Notes under the pieces: generated by a model
What the model was told of the DNA's origin: nothing
Databases searched by the model: none
Seen by the model: only the letters and a program-made list of their open reading frames with translations
In this document: positions 1 to 9,172 of the stretch, piece after piece
How the letters are laid out: every line of letters begins with the position of its first letter
Position numbering within the stretch: position 1 is the first letter of the stretch
Translations under genes and position numbers: made by a program
From: Methylobacterium terrae
Lineage (GTDB): Bacteria > Pseudomonadota > Alphaproteobacteria > Rhizobiales > Beijerinckiaceae
NCBI RefSeq assembly: GCF_003173755.1
Contig: NZ_CP029553.1
Coordinates: forward strand, 3,558,001 to 3,622,000
Direction: 5' to 3'
DNA length: 64,000 nucleotides

Positions 1-1
1 C

Positions 2-2215
2 ACCCGGGCGGCGGCCCTCGCCCGCGCCTTCGCGGGGGCCGGCCACGCGGTCACGCTCGTCTCCGGCGGCATGCCGGCGGCGCTCCCCCGCCTCGGCGGC
101 GTCCGCCTGGTGCAGCTGCCGCCGGTCCGCATCACCGGCACCGCCTTCACGGCGCTCCTCGACCCGGACGGCGCGCCCGTGACGGCCGGGCGCCTCGCCG
201 CGCGCCGCGACGCCCTGGTGGCCGCCTTCGCCGAGGCGGCGCCCGAGGCGGTGATCACCGAGCTCTGGCCCTTCGGCCGCCGGGTGCTGGCGCCGGAATT
301 CGAGGCGCTCACCGACGCGGTCCGCCTGGCCGCGCCCCGCCCGATCCTCCTCGCCTCGATCCGCGACATCCTGGCGACGCCGAGCCGCCCGGAGCGGATC
401 GGCGCCACCCATGCCCGTCTCGCGGGTTACGACGCCGTGCTGGTCCACGGCGACCCCGCCTTCCTGCCCCTCGACGCCTCCTGGCCGGTCGACGAGGCGG
501 TGGCGGCGCGCCTGCGCTACACCGGCTACGTCGACGAAGCCGAAGCGGCACCGGCCCCGGACGCCCCGTGCGCCGGCATCGTGGTCTCGGGCGGCTCCAG
601 CGCCGCCGGGCTTCCCTTGCAGGAGGCGGCGGTCGCGGCGGCCGCGCTCACCCCCGGCCTCTCCTGGCGCATCCTCGTCGGCCGCGCCGTGCCGGAGCCC
701 GCCTTCGCACGCCTCGCCGAGGCGTCGCCCGCGAACGCCATCGTCGAGCGCGCCCGGCCGGATTTCCGCGCGCTTCTCGCGGGTGCCGCCCTGTCGGTGA
801 GCCAGGCCGGCTACAACACCGTGCTCGACCTGCTCCGGAGCGGCTGCCCGGCTCTGCTGGTGCCGTTCGAGGCCGGCCACGAGACCGAGCAGCGCCTGCG
901 CGCCGACACCCTGGCGGCCCACGGCCTCGCCCGGGTGCTGCCGGAGCGCGCCCTGACGGCGGCGAGCCTGGCGGAGGCGGCGCTCGCCGCGCCACCACCG
1001 GGTGCCTCCCACGCCATCGCGTGCGACGGGGCGCGGCGGAGCGTGGCGATCGTGGAAGGCTTGCTGGCGGGGGCCGATCGCGGCCGACCGATTTCGACGT
1101 CCCCGGAAGAGGCGCGGATTTCCCCTCTCCCCGCGGGCGGGAAGGGGCTTTCGTCCCCCGTGTCGGGGACGAAGGGAGAGCGCGGCGCGACGGTGAGGGG
1201 GTGGTTCCGGAGGCGGCTCGTCCGGAGATACCCTCTCACCCTCGCTGCGGCTGCGCCTGCCCTCGCTCCACCCCCGGCAAGGGGGGGTGGGATCCTGCCG
1301 ATTCCCGGGCCCTCTCCCCGCCCGCCGGGAGAGGAGAGATCGGCAAGCCGTGGATCGCGCGCCGACGGCCCCCCCGCGCTCCATCCGTCCCTCGATCTCG
1401 CCCCCCTCCTCGACGCCCTCGCCCGCGCCGCCGACGCGGGCCGCACGGTCGAATTCTGGTGGCGTGACGACGATGCCGTCGCCCACACGCCCGCCCTCGA
1501 CCGCCTGCTCGTCCTTTCGAAGCGCTCCGGCTGGCCGGTCGCCCTCGCCGCCGTGCCGGCCCGGGCCGGGCCGTCGCTGGCGGCGCGCCTCGCCGACGAG
1601 GGCGGGATCGACCTGCTGGTCCACGGCCTCGCCCATGCCAACCATGCTCCGCCGGAATCCAAGAAGGCCGAGTTCGGCCCGCACCGCGCCCTCGACGCGC
1701 TGCGGGCCGACGCGGCGGACGCCCTGGCGCTCGCCCTTGCCCGCTTCGGGCCCCGCCTGCTGCGGGTGCTGGTGCCGCCCTGGAACCGGATCGCCCCCGA
1801 CCTGCCCGAGGCTCTCCCGGGCCTGGGCTATCGCGGCCTCTCGGCCGCCGCGCCCGTCGCGGCCGTGCCCGGCCTGATCCAGGCCCACGCCGCGGTCGAT
1901 CCGATCGCCTGGCGCGCCGGGGCCAGGCTCGCCGATCCGGCCTGGATCGTCGACAGGTCGGCCCGGGCGGTCGCGGCGGGCGGGGCGGTCGGGCTCCTCA
2001 CCCATCACCTCGTCCAGGACGAGGCGACCTGGAGCTTCTGCGCCCGCCTCCTCGACGGTCTCGGCGATCACGCGGCGAAAGGCCGGTCGTCGAGAATATC
2101 GCGCGCCGCCGCTTTGTTTGCGCCCACGGCGTCGCCCGTGTCACAACCGAGCCCTATCTTCCGCGGTGATCCGGGGACGCCCCCGCCCGGAGAGGACAGC
2201 ACGGCATCAGGATGA
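2..2215 (+). CDS. Glycosyltransferase / polysaccharide deacetylase fusion (5' end outside window)
   Basis: The open frame runs in from the window edge, so the start codon is missing. Roughly the first 350 residues look like a GT-B glycosyltransferase of the MurG/UGT type: an N-terminal Rossmann start (residues such as GAGHAVTLVSGG) and a C-terminal donor-site region (SQAGYNTVLDLLRSG, then PFEAGHETEQ). After a low-complexity linker of about 80-90 residues encoded by palindromic repeat DNA (about 1120-1340), the rest resembles a polysaccharide deacetylase (FWWRDDDAV, HGLAHANH, LTHHLVQDE). A role in making or trimming a surface glycan is inferred. The two halves may have been separate genes joined by the repeat. 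The stop overlaps the next start by 4 bases, so it is probably translated with the transporter genes downstream. Confidence 0.75.
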   Translation, partial: TRAAALARAFAGAGHAVTLVSGGMPAALPRLGGVRLVQLPPVRITGTAFTALLDPDGAPVTAGRLAARRDALVAAFAEAAPEAVITELWPFGRRVLAPEFEALTDAVRLAAPRPILLASIRDILATPSRPERIGATHARLAGYDAVLVHGDPAFLPLDASWPVDEAVAARLRYTGYVDEAEAAPAPDAPCAGIVVSGGSSAAGLPLQEAAVAAAALTPGLSWRILVGRAVPEPAFARLAEASPANAIVERARPDFRALLAGAALSVSQAGYNTVLDLLRSGCPALLVPFEAGHETEQRLRADTLAAHGLARVLPERALTAASLAEAALAAPPPGASHAIACDGARRSVAIVEGLLAGADRGRPISTSPEEARISPLPAGGKGLSSPVSGTKGERGATVRGWFRRRLVRRYPLTLAAAAPALAPPPARGGGILPIPGPSPRPPGEERSASRGSRADGPPALHPSLDLAPLLDALARAADAGRTVEFWWRDDDAVAHTPALDRLLVLSKRSGWPVALAAVPARAGPSLAARLADEGGIDLLVHGLAHANHAPPESKKAEFGPHRALDALRADAADALALALARFGPRLLRVLVPPWNRIAPDLPEALPGLGYRGLSAAAPVAAVPGLIQAHAAVDPIAWRAGARLADPAWIVDRSARAVAAGGAVGLLTHHLVQDEATWSFCARLLDGLGDHAAKGRSSRISRAAALFAPTASPVSQPSPIFRGDPGTPPPGEDSTASG
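1120..1340. repeat. Mosaic of palindromic repeats inside a coding region
   Basis: A run of short inverted repeats of the kind usually found between genes. Seen directly: perfect 9-bp arms at 1150-1158 and 1165-1173; a GGTGAG...CTCACC pair around 1193-1240; CCACCCCC/GGGGGTGG around 1268-1290; and CTCTCCC/GGGAGAG around 1312-1334. All of it is read through in frame and gives a Pro/Gly/Arg-rich linker between two recognisable enzyme domains. Confidence 0.75.
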
Positions 2216-4089
2216 CGGCACCGCTCCTGTCGATCCGCGACCTGAGGGTCGATTTCTCGACCGATGCCGGCTCGTTCCGGGCGGTCGACGGCCTGTCCCT
2301 CGACGTGCCGGCGGGCCGCACGGTGGCCCTCGTCGGCGAGTCCGGCTCGGGCAAGTCGGTCACCGCGCAAGCCGTCCTGCAGATCCTGCCCAAGGTCGCG
2401 CGGATCACCGGCGGCCATATCCGCCTCGCCGATCCCGCCGGTCCCGCCGGCGGCACCGACATCGCGGCGCTGAAACCCGATTCCGCCCGGATGCAGTCCC
2501 TGCGCGGCGGGCGGATCGCGATGATCTTCCAGGAGCCGATGACCTCGCTGTCGCCGCTCCACACGGTCGGCGACCAGGTCACCGAGGCGTTGCGCCTGCA
2601 CGCCGACGTCTCGGCCGACGCCGCGAAGGCCCGGGCGATCGAGGTGTTCGACCGCGTCGGCTTCCCCGACCCGAAGCGGGCGCTCGTCACCTATCCGTTC
2701 GAACTGTCGGGGGGCCTGCGCCAGCGCGCGATGATCGCCATGGCGCTGATCACCAAGCCCGCCCTCCTCATCGCCGACGAGCCGACGACCGCGCTCGATG
2801 TGACGACGCAGGCCCAGATCCTGGAGCTGATGCGCGAATTGCAGGCCGAGACCGGCATGGCGATGCTGCTCATCACCCACGACCTCGGCGTCGTCGCCAA
2901 CATGGCCGACGACGTGGTGGTGATGTATCGCGGCCGGGTGATGGAGGCGGGCTCGCGCGAGGACATCTTCCGCCGGCCCGGCCACCCCTACCTCAAGGCG
3001 CTGATGCGGGCCGTGCCGCGCTTCCACATGGAGCCCGGCGAGCGCCTGACCCCGATCCGCGAGGTCAGGAGCGCGGTGCTCGCCCGCAAGGCCGGCGAGC
3101 CGCACAGGCCCGACCCGGCCGGGCCGCTGCTCGCCATCGAGGGGGTGCGCAAGTCCTTCACCCTGCGTTCGGGCTGGTTCAAGGGGAAGACCCGGACCAT
3201 CAACGCCGTCAACGGCGTGTCCTTGAGCCTGCATCCGGGCCGGACGCTCGGCCTCGTCGGCGAGTCGGGCTGCGGCAAGACCACCCTGTCGAAGGTGGTG
3301 ATGCGCGCCCTGCGCCCCGACGCCGGCACCGTGACCTTCGACGACGGCTCAGGACGAGGGCCCCGCGACGTCTTCGCCCTCAAGGACCGGGAGCTGAAGG
3401 ATTTCCGCCGCGCGGTGCAGTTCGTGTTCCAGGACCCGTTCTCGTCGCTCAACCCGCGGATGACGGTCTACGAGCTCCTGACCGAGCCCCTGCGCATCCA
3501 CGGCGTCGGCACGTCCGACGAGCGCTACGAGCGGGCGAAGGAGCTGCTCGACATGGTCGGGCTCGACGCCTCGTCCCTGCGCCGCTACCCCCACGCCTTC
3601 TCGGGCGGCCAGCGCCAGCGCCTCGGCATCGCCCGGGCGCTCGCCCTCAAGCCGCGGGTGCTGCTCTGCGACGAGCCGGTCTCGGCCCTCGACGTCTCGG
3701 TCCAGGCCCAGGTGCTCAACCTCCTGAAGGACCTCCAGGCGAGCCTCGGGATCTCCTACCTGTTCGTGTCCCACAACCTCGCGGTGGTCGACTACATCGC
3801 CGACACGATCGCCGTCATGTGCCGGGGCTACATCGTCGAGGAGGCGCCGAAGGAGGCCCTGTTCCGCAATCCCGCCCATCCCTACACGCGGGCGCTGCTC
3901 GCCGCGGTGCCCGAGCCCGACCTCGACCACCCCCTCGACCTGAAGCTCCTGATGAGCGACCGCTTCTCCGACCCGGCGAGCTGGCCCGAACCGTTCCGCC
4001 TCGACCACGGCGCGGCCGGCGCGATGACCGAGATCGAGCCCGGCCATTGCGTCCGGGTCTCGCGCCCGGCGATCGGCCAGGCCGCCTGA
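2212..4089 (+). CDS. Peptide ABC transporter, duplicated ATP-binding subunit (YejF/DppD-DppF type)
   Basis: This 625-residue protein carries two complete nucleotide-binding domains. The first has a Walker A at residues 42-49 (GESGSGKS), a signature ELSGGLRQR and a Walker [13 protein letters not shown]. The second has GESGCGKTT near residue 349, FSGGQRQR and [11 protein letters not shown]. Each domain ends in the C-terminal extension typical of oligopeptide/dipeptide ATPases (HPY...ALL/ALM motifs). It should power uptake of peptides or peptide-like compounds through the two permeases downstream. In Escherichia coli the Yej order is A-B-E-F. Here the ATPase comes first and is separated from the binding protein by a methyltransferase-like gene. 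The ATG overlaps the preceding stop codon. Confidence 0.9.
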   Translation: MTAPLLSIRDLRVDFSTDAGSFRAVDGLSLDVPAGRTVALVGESGSGKSVTAQAVLQILPKVARITGGHIRLADPAGPAGGTDIAALKPDSARMQSLRGGRIAMIFQEPMTSLSPLHTVGDQVTEALRLHADVSADAAKARAIEVFDRVGFPDPKRALVTYPFELSGGLRQRAMIAMALITKPALLIADEPTTALDVTTQAQILELMRELQAETGMAMLLITHDLGVVANMADDVVVMYRGRVMEAGSREDIFRRPGHPYLKALMRAVPRFHMEPGERLTPIREVRSAVLARKAGEPHRPDPAGPLLAIEGVRKSFTLRSGWFKGKTRTINAVNGVSLSLHPGRTLGLVGESGCGKTTLSKVVMRALRPDAGTVTFDDGSGRGPRDVFALKDRELKDFRRAVQFVFQDPFSSLNPRMTVYELLTEPLRIHGVGTSDERYERAKELLDMVGLDASSLRRYPHAFSGGQRQRLGIARALALKPRVLLCDEPVSALDVSVQAQVLNLLKDLQASLGISYLFVSHNLAVVDYIADTIAVMCRGYIVEEAPKEALFRNPAHPYTRALLAAVPEPDLDHPLDLKLLMSDRFSDPASWPEPFRLDHGAAGAMTEIEPGHCVRVSRPAIGQAA

Positions 4090-4107
4090 ACCCCCTATGA
4101 GTTGACG

Positions 4108-4989
4108 ATGTCCCACGGCGCCGCCCTCCGTCCCCACCCCCTCCTCGAGCGGCTGCGCCGCCGTTTCCTCGGCCGCCTGTTCGACCGGCTCGGCTACGAC
4201 CTCGTCCCGGCGGTGTCGGACTGGAACCACCGCCCGCTCTCCGCGCCCGAGACCGACGCGCTGATCGCGGCGGCGGCCGAGCGCCTCGACGGCGACTTGC
4301 GCCAGGCCGGCCTGCCCCTGCCCGGCGGGGCCGCACCCGCGGTCGCGACCTTCTGGGACCTGATCGCCTCGGCGCCGGTGGCGCAGAAGCGCGGCGGCAA
4401 CGGCTTCAACGGCGCGCTCCAGCTCTACGTGCTGATGCGGGCGCTCAACCCCGAGGTGATCGTCGAATCGGGGGTGTTTCGCGGGCTCACCACCTGGGTG
4501 ATGCGCCAGGCCTGCCCCGACGCCGAGATCTTCTGCTTCGATCCCGACCTCTCCGGCCTGCGCTACCGCGATGCCCGCGCGCGCTACCACGCCGGCGACT
4601 GGTCGGCGGCGCGCCTGCCGCACCTCGATCCGGACCGCGCCGTCGGCTTCTTCGACGACCACATCAGCCAGGCCCGCCGGGTGCTGGAGGCGCGCGAGCG
4701 CGGCCTGACGCGTCTGATCTTCGACGACGACGCGGCGGCCCACCGCCTGCACGCCCACGGGGGGCCGGCCTTCCCGACGATCGCGATGCTGACGGCGCCC
4801 CGCTCCGGCGAGCCGGTGCGCTGGCGCCGCAACGGCCGCGAATTCGTCTACCGCCCCGACGACCCGGAGGCGACGGCCGCCCGCAGCGCCATCGCCGCCA
4901 CCCAAGCCTTCGACGATCTGCACGCCGCGACCGGCTACTCGCCCACCCGCATCACCTGGGTGCGCCTGCACGGGAGGGACGGGACATGA
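4108..4989 (+). CDS. Class I SAM-methyltransferase-like protein of unknown substrate
   Basis: A 293-residue protein. The centre reads EVIVESGVFRGLTTW, then IFCFDPD about 20 residues later and VGFFDDH further on. This is the glycine-loop / acidic strand-2 / acidic strand-4 pattern of a Rossmann-fold methyltransferase, in a degenerate form. I chose the ATG at 4108; a TTG two codons upstream is also open. It sits 18 bases after the ATPase gene, and its stop overlaps the start of the binding-protein gene (ATGA), so it is embedded in a peptide-transport operon. Modification of a glycan or of the transported compound is possible, but nothing in the sequence fixes the substrate. Confidence 0.6.
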   Translation: MSHGAALRPHPLLERLRRRFLGRLFDRLGYDLVPAVSDWNHRPLSAPETDALIAAAAERLDGDLRQAGLPLPGGAAPAVATFWDLIASAPVAQKRGGNGFNGALQLYVLMRALNPEVIVESGVFRGLTTWVMRQACPDAEIFCFDPDLSGLRYRDARARYHAGDWSAARLPHLDPDRAVGFFDDHISQARRVLEARERGLTRLIFDDDAAAHRLHAHGGPAFPTIAMLTAPRSGEPVRWRRNGREFVYRPDDPEATAARSAIAATQAFDDLHAATGYSPTRITWVRLHGRDGT

Positions 4990-6980
4990 CGCCTCGGTTC
5001 CGACGTCTTTTCACGAGCGCCGCCTCCGAACCCTCCTCCCTCTGCGGGGGCGGGTGCCCGGCTGCGAGTGCGAAGCACGCGTGCGCCGTGCACCCTTCCC
5101 CGCAGAGGGGGGAGGGTTGGTGGCACGTCGCTGTTCTGTCAGTTCTGCTGCCGCTGCTCGGCTTCCCCGCCCTCGCGGCCGACTCCGCCTCCGACCGCCT
5201 CCCCAAGCAACCCCTGGTCGTCGATTCCACCGGACAAGGCCGCCAGCTCGGCAAGCCCGGCGGCGACATCGTCACGCTGGTCTCGAAGGCCCGCGACATC
5301 CGCTACATCTCGACCTACAGCTACACCCGCCTCGTCGGTTACGACGAGACGCTGGCGTTCAAGGCCGATATCCTCGAAAAATTCGAGAACGACGGCGACA
5401 GGGTCTACACCTTCACCTTGCGCGAGGGCCATCGCTGGTCCGACGGCCAGCCCTTCACGGCGGAGGACATCCGCTACTGGTGGGAGGACGTCGCCCTCAA
5501 CAAGGAGCTGAGCCCCTCCGGCCCGCCGGAATTCATGATGGTCGACGGGCAGCCGCCCCGCTTCGAGGTGATTGATCCGCTCCACGTCCGGTTCACCTGG
5601 GACAAGCCGAACCCGCGCTTCCTGCCCGAACTCGCCTCGCCGCGCGATCCCTTCGTCTACCGGCCGGCCCACTACCTGAAGAAGTTCAACCCGCGCTACA
5701 CGCCGAAGGCCGAGATCGAGCCGCTGGTGAAGCAGGCCAAGGTCAAGGGCTGGGCGGCCCTCCACAACCGGCTCGACGCGATGTTCGAGCAGACCAACCC
5801 GGACCTGCCGACGCTCCAGCCCTGGCGCGTCACCAATACCGCGCCGGCGGCCCGCTTCGTCTTCGTGCGCAACCCCTACTACCACCGGGTCGACGCCAAC
5901 GGGCAGCAACTGCCCTACATCGACAAGGTTCTGATGGACGTGGCGGCGGGCGGGCTCCTCGCCGCCAAGGCCAATGCGGGCGAGGCCGACCTCCTCTTCC
6001 GCGGCCTCAACATGGAGGACATCCCGATCCTGCGCGAGGGCGAGCGCGCCAAGGGCTACCGCACCCATCTCTGGCCCACGGCCCGCGGCTCGGAACTGGC
6101 ACTCTATCCGAACCTGACCGTCACCGATCCGGTCTGGCGCGGGCTCAACCGCGACCTGCGCTACCGCCGCGCCCTGTCGCTCGCCATCGACCGGCGCACC
6201 CTCAACAACGCCCTGCTGTTCGGCCTCGGCACCGAGGGCAACGACACGGTCGTCGAGAAGAGCCCGCTCTACAAGCCGGAATATCGCACGCTCTACGCCG
6301 GTTACGACCCGGCGCAAGCCTCGCGCCTCCTCGACGAGGTTGGGCTGACCCGGCGCAACGGCGCCGGCATCCGCCTCCTGCCCGACGGGCGCGAGCTCGA
6401 GATCGTGGTCGAGACTGACGGCGAGAGCAGCATGCTCACCGACGGGCTGACCCTCATCTCGGAATTCTGGCGCGAGGTCGGGGTCAAGCTGTTCGTCAAG
6501 CCGCAGGACCGCACGGTCCTGCGCAACCGCGCCTATTCGGGCGCCGCCGTGATGGTGGCGGCGCAAGGGCTCGACCTCGCGATGCCGACCGCCGAGATGT
6601 CGCCCGACGAACTCGCCCCGGTCCACCAGGACACCTATGCCTGGCCGAAATGGGGCCAGTACGTCGAGACAAGGGGCAAGGAGGGCGAGCCCTGCGACAT
6701 CCCCGCGGCGAAGGTGCTGATCGACCTCAACGCCCGCTGGATGGCCACCGCCGACAATGCCGAGCAGGCGAGGATCTGGGGCGAGATGCTGCAGAACCGC
6801 GCCGAGAACCAGTGGGTGATCGGCACGGTCTCGGGGGCGCTGCAGCCGGTCGTCGCCAAGACCCGGCTCCTCAACGTGCCCGACAAAGAGACCTACAGCT
6901 GGAAGCCGACGGCGCTCATCGGCATCTACCGCATGGACCAGTTCTACTGGGGGCCGAACCCCAAGGAGGCGTCGCGGTGA
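4986..6980 (+). CDS. Periplasmic peptide-binding protein (SBP family 5, YejA type)
   Basis: A 664-residue extracellular solute-binding protein of family 5. Past the leader it has the family pattern RDIRYISTYSYTRLVGYD, FTLREGHRWSDGQPFTAEDIRYWWED and LRYRRALSLAIDRRTLN. It should deliver peptides to the YejB/YejE-like permeases that follow. The leader is abnormal. Residues 1-14 form a basic n-region, then about 30 residues are encoded by a 90-bp palindrome, and only then comes the hydrophobic segment VAVLSVLLPLLGFPALA with an AxA-like cleavage site. The ATG overlaps the upstream stop, and its own stop overlaps the next GTG start. The export efficiency of this long n-region is unknown. Confidence 0.88.
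   Translation: MTPRFRRLFTSAASEPSSLCGGGCPAASAKHACAVHPSPQRGEGWWHVAVLSVLLPLLGFPALAADSASDRLPKQPLVVDSTGQGRQLGKPGGDIVTLVSKARDIRYISTYSYTRLVGYDETLAFKADILEKFENDGDRVYTFTLREGHRWSDGQPFTAEDIRYWWEDVALNKELSPSGPPEFMMVDGQPPRFEVIDPLHVRFTWDKPNPRFLPELASPRDPFVYRPAHYLKKFNPRYTPKAEIEPLVKQAKVKGWAALHNRLDAMFEQTNPDLPTLQPWRVTNTAPAARFVFVRNPYYHRVDANGQQLPYIDKVLMDVAAGGLLAAKANAGEADLLFRGLNMEDIPILREGERAKGYRTHLWPTARGSELALYPNLTVTDPVWRGLNRDLRYRRALSLAIDRRTLNNALLFGLGTEGNDTVVEKSPLYKPEYRTLYAGYDPAQASRLLDEVGLTRRNGAGIRLLPDGRELEIVVETDGESSMLTDGLTLISEFWREVGVKLFVKPQDRTVLRNRAYSGAAVMVAAQGLDLAMPTAEMSPDELAPVHQDTYAWPKWGQYVETRGKEGEPCDIPAAKVLIDLNARWMATADNAEQARIWGEMLQNRAENQWVIGTVSGALQPVVAKTRLLNVPDKETYSWKPTALIGIYRMDQFYWGPNPKEASR
5029..5118. repeat. 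90-bp palindromic element inserted in frame in a signal peptide
   Basis: Outer arms of 21 bp at 5029-5049 and 5098-5118 pair with one mismatch. Inside lie GGGTGC (5052-5057) pairing with GCACCC (5090-5095), and a small GTGC/GCAC hairpin. The element is exactly 90 bases (30 codons) with no stop in the reading frame. Removing it leaves an ordinary signal peptide. Confidence 0.8.
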
Positions 6981-8002
6981 TCCGCTACCTCGCCCGCCGC
7001 CTCCTCACCATGGCGGTCACGCTGCTCATCATCTCCGCCCTCGTCTTCGTCATCATCAAGCTGCCGCCGGGCGACTTCCTCACCAACCAGATCGCCGAGC
7101 TGCGCTCGCAGGGCGAGGCGGCCTCCGTCGCCAAGGCGCAGTTCCTGATGCAGCAATACGGCCTCGACCGCCCGGTCTGGGAGCAGTACCTGCGGTGGAT
7201 CGGGCTGTGGCCCAATCCCGAGGGCGCCTTCAACGGCCTGATCCAGGGCAACTGGGGCTGGTCGTTCGAGTACGACCGCCCGGTGCGCGAGGTGGTCGGC
7301 GACGCGCTGTGGCTGACGCTCGTCGTCAATCTCGCGGTGGTGATCTTCGTCCACCTGGTCTCGATCCCGATCGCGATCTACTCGGCGACGCGGCAATACT
7401 CGATCGGCGACTACGTCGCGACCTTCATCGGCTATATCGGCCTTGCCACCCCGTCCTTCCTGCTGGCGCTGGTGATGCTGTTCTACGCCAACCGCTGGTT
7501 CGGTGTGTCGATCGGCGGGTTGTTCGACAGCGCCTATGCGGGCCAGCCCTGGAGCTGGGACAAGGTGCGCTCGCTCATGGCCCACCTCGTCGTCCCGACC
7601 CTGGTGATCGGGCTCGGCGGCACCGCCGCGATGATCCGGCGGATGCGCGCCAACCTCCTCGACGAGCTGGGCAAGCAATACGTCGTCACCGCCCGGGCCA
7701 AGGGCCTGCCGCCGACCCGGGCGCTCTTGAAATACCCGTTCCGGATGTCGCTGAACCCGTTCATCGCCGATATCGGCAACCTCCTGCCCCACCTCATCTC
7801 GGGCTCGGTGCTGGTGTCGCTGGTGCTGAGCCTGCCGACCGTCGGGCCGATCCTGCTCGCCGCGCTCAAGAGCCAGGACCAGTTCCTGGCCGGCTTCATC
7901 CTGATGTTCGTGGCGATGCTCACCGTGATCGGCATGCTGATCTCCGACCTGCTGCTCGCCTGGCTCGATCCGCGCATCCGTCTCGGGGGAGGCGGCCGAT
8001 GA
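6977..8002 (+). CDS. Peptide ABC transporter permease (YejB type)
   Basis: A 341-residue inner-membrane permease of the DppB/YejB class. It has an N-terminal transmembrane helix (LLTMAVTLLIISALVFVI), then the periplasmic stretch with YGLDRPVWEQYLRW and GNWGWSFEY. The transporter core carries the EAA-type loop near RRMRANLLDELGKQYVVTARAKG, which contacts the ATPase. I chose the GTG at 6977 because AAGGAGG lies about 8 bases upstream and the codon overlaps the stop of the binding-protein gene. Its stop overlaps the next ATG. Together with the following gene it should form the transmembrane channel. Confidence 0.9.
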   Translation: MIRYLARRLLTMAVTLLIISALVFVIIKLPPGDFLTNQIAELRSQGEAASVAKAQFLMQQYGLDRPVWEQYLRWIGLWPNPEGAFNGLIQGNWGWSFEYDRPVREVVGDALWLTLVVNLAVVIFVHLVSIPIAIYSATRQYSIGDYVATFIGYIGLATPSFLLALVMLFYANRWFGVSIGGLFDSAYAGQPWSWDKVRSLMAHLVVPTLVIGLGGTAAMIRRMRANLLDELGKQYVVTARAKGLPPTRALLKYPFRMSLNPFIADIGNLLPHLISGSVLVSLVLSLPTVGPILLAALKSQDQFLAGFILMFVAMLTVIGMLISDLLLAWLDPRIRLGGGGR

Positions 8003-9165
8003 GCCTCGAGTTGCGCGACCGGCCGCATCACTTCGTCGACGCCGCAGCCTTCGATCCCGGCCGCACCGAGCCGGTGGGGGCGGAGAGCAGCGCCGTCGAC
8101 CGCGCCTCGTCCTGGCGCCTGACCTGGTGGAAGTTCCGCAAGCACCGGGTCGCGGTGGCGGCGGGGCTGATCCTGATCGCCTTCTACGCCCTGATCCCGT
8201 TCGTCGAGGTGATCGCGCCCTACAACCCGGCCAAGCGCCACGGCGACTACCTGTACGCCCCGCCGCAATCGATCCACCTGTTCCACGAGGGCCGCCTCGT
8301 CGGCCCCTACACCCATCCCTACCACTTCACCTTCAACATCGAGACCTTCCACCGCGACTACACGGTGGACCGCACCAAGGTGCAGCCCCTGCGCTTCTTC
8401 TGCCGCGACGAGGCCTACGCGTTCTGGGGCCTGATCGACACCGACTGGCACCTTGTCTGTCCGCCCAAGGACGGGACGATGTTCCTGCTCGGCACCGACC
8501 GGCTCGGGCGCGACCTCCTCTCGCGCATCATCTCGGGCGCGCGGATCTCGCTCACCGTCGGTCTCGTCGGCATCGCGGTGTCCTTCGCCCTCGGGCTGTT
8601 CTTCGGCGGGCTCGCCGGCTATCTCGGCGGCTGGGTCGACAACGTGATCCAGCGCGTGATCGAGATCCTGCGCTCGCTGCCCGAACTGCCGCTCTGGCTC
8701 GCGCTGTCGGCGGCGCTGCCGCCGAACTGGAGCCCGATCCTGGTCTTCTTCGGCATCACGCTGATCCTCGGGCTGCTCGACTGGCCGGGCCTCGCCCGCG
8801 CGGTGCGCTCGAAGCTCCTGGCGCTCCGCGAGGAGGATTACGTCCGCGCCGCCGAGCTGATGGGGGCCTCGAAGAGCCGGATCATCGCCCGCCACCTGAT
8901 CCCGAACTTCATGAGCCACCTGATCGCCTCGGCGACCCTGTCGATCCCCTCGATGATCCTCGGCGAGACGGCCCTGTCGTTCTTAGGATTGGGCCTGCGC
9001 CCGCCGGTGACGAGCTGGGGCGTCTTGCTCAACGAGGCGCAGAACCTTGCGGCAGTGCAGCTCCACCCGTGGCTCCTGGCGCCGATCCTGCCGGTGGTGA
9101 TCGTGGTGCTGGCCTTCAACTTCCTCGGCGACGGTCTGCGCGACGCGGCCGACCCGTACCACTAG
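7999..9165 (+). CDS. Peptide ABC transporter permease (YejE type)
   Basis: A 388-residue permease of the DppC/YejE class. A transmembrane helix near residues 52-72 is followed by a large periplasmic insert (about residues 75-150). Then comes the LGTDRLGRDLLSRIISGARISL motif typical of this family and an EAA loop (EEDYVRAAELMGASKSRIIARHLIPN). The C-terminal motif LSFLGLGLRPPVTSWG is also classic. It pairs with the upstream permease. The ATG overlaps the upstream stop (ATGA), and the next gene begins 7 bases after its stop. Confidence 0.92.
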   Translation: MSLELRDRPHHFVDAAAFDPGRTEPVGAESSAVDRASSWRLTWWKFRKHRVAVAAGLILIAFYALIPFVEVIAPYNPAKRHGDYLYAPPQSIHLFHEGRLVGPYTHPYHFTFNIETFHRDYTVDRTKVQPLRFFCRDEAYAFWGLIDTDWHLVCPPKDGTMFLLGTDRLGRDLLSRIISGARISLTVGLVGIAVSFALGLFFGGLAGYLGGWVDNVIQRVIEILRSLPELPLWLALSAALPPNWSPILVFFGITLILGLLDWPGLARAVRSKLLALREEDYVRAAELMGASKSRIIARHLIPNFMSHLIASATLSIPSMILGETALSFLGLGLRPPVTSWGVLLNEAQNLAAVQLHPWLLAPILPVVIVVLAFNFLGDGLRDAADPYH

Positions 9166-9172
9166 GGCGGCC

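Noticed and set aside
3349..4971. 540-residue open frame on the minus strand
   Set aside because: Shadow of yejF and the methyltransferase-like gene; composition is typical of an antisense frame in GC-rich DNA.
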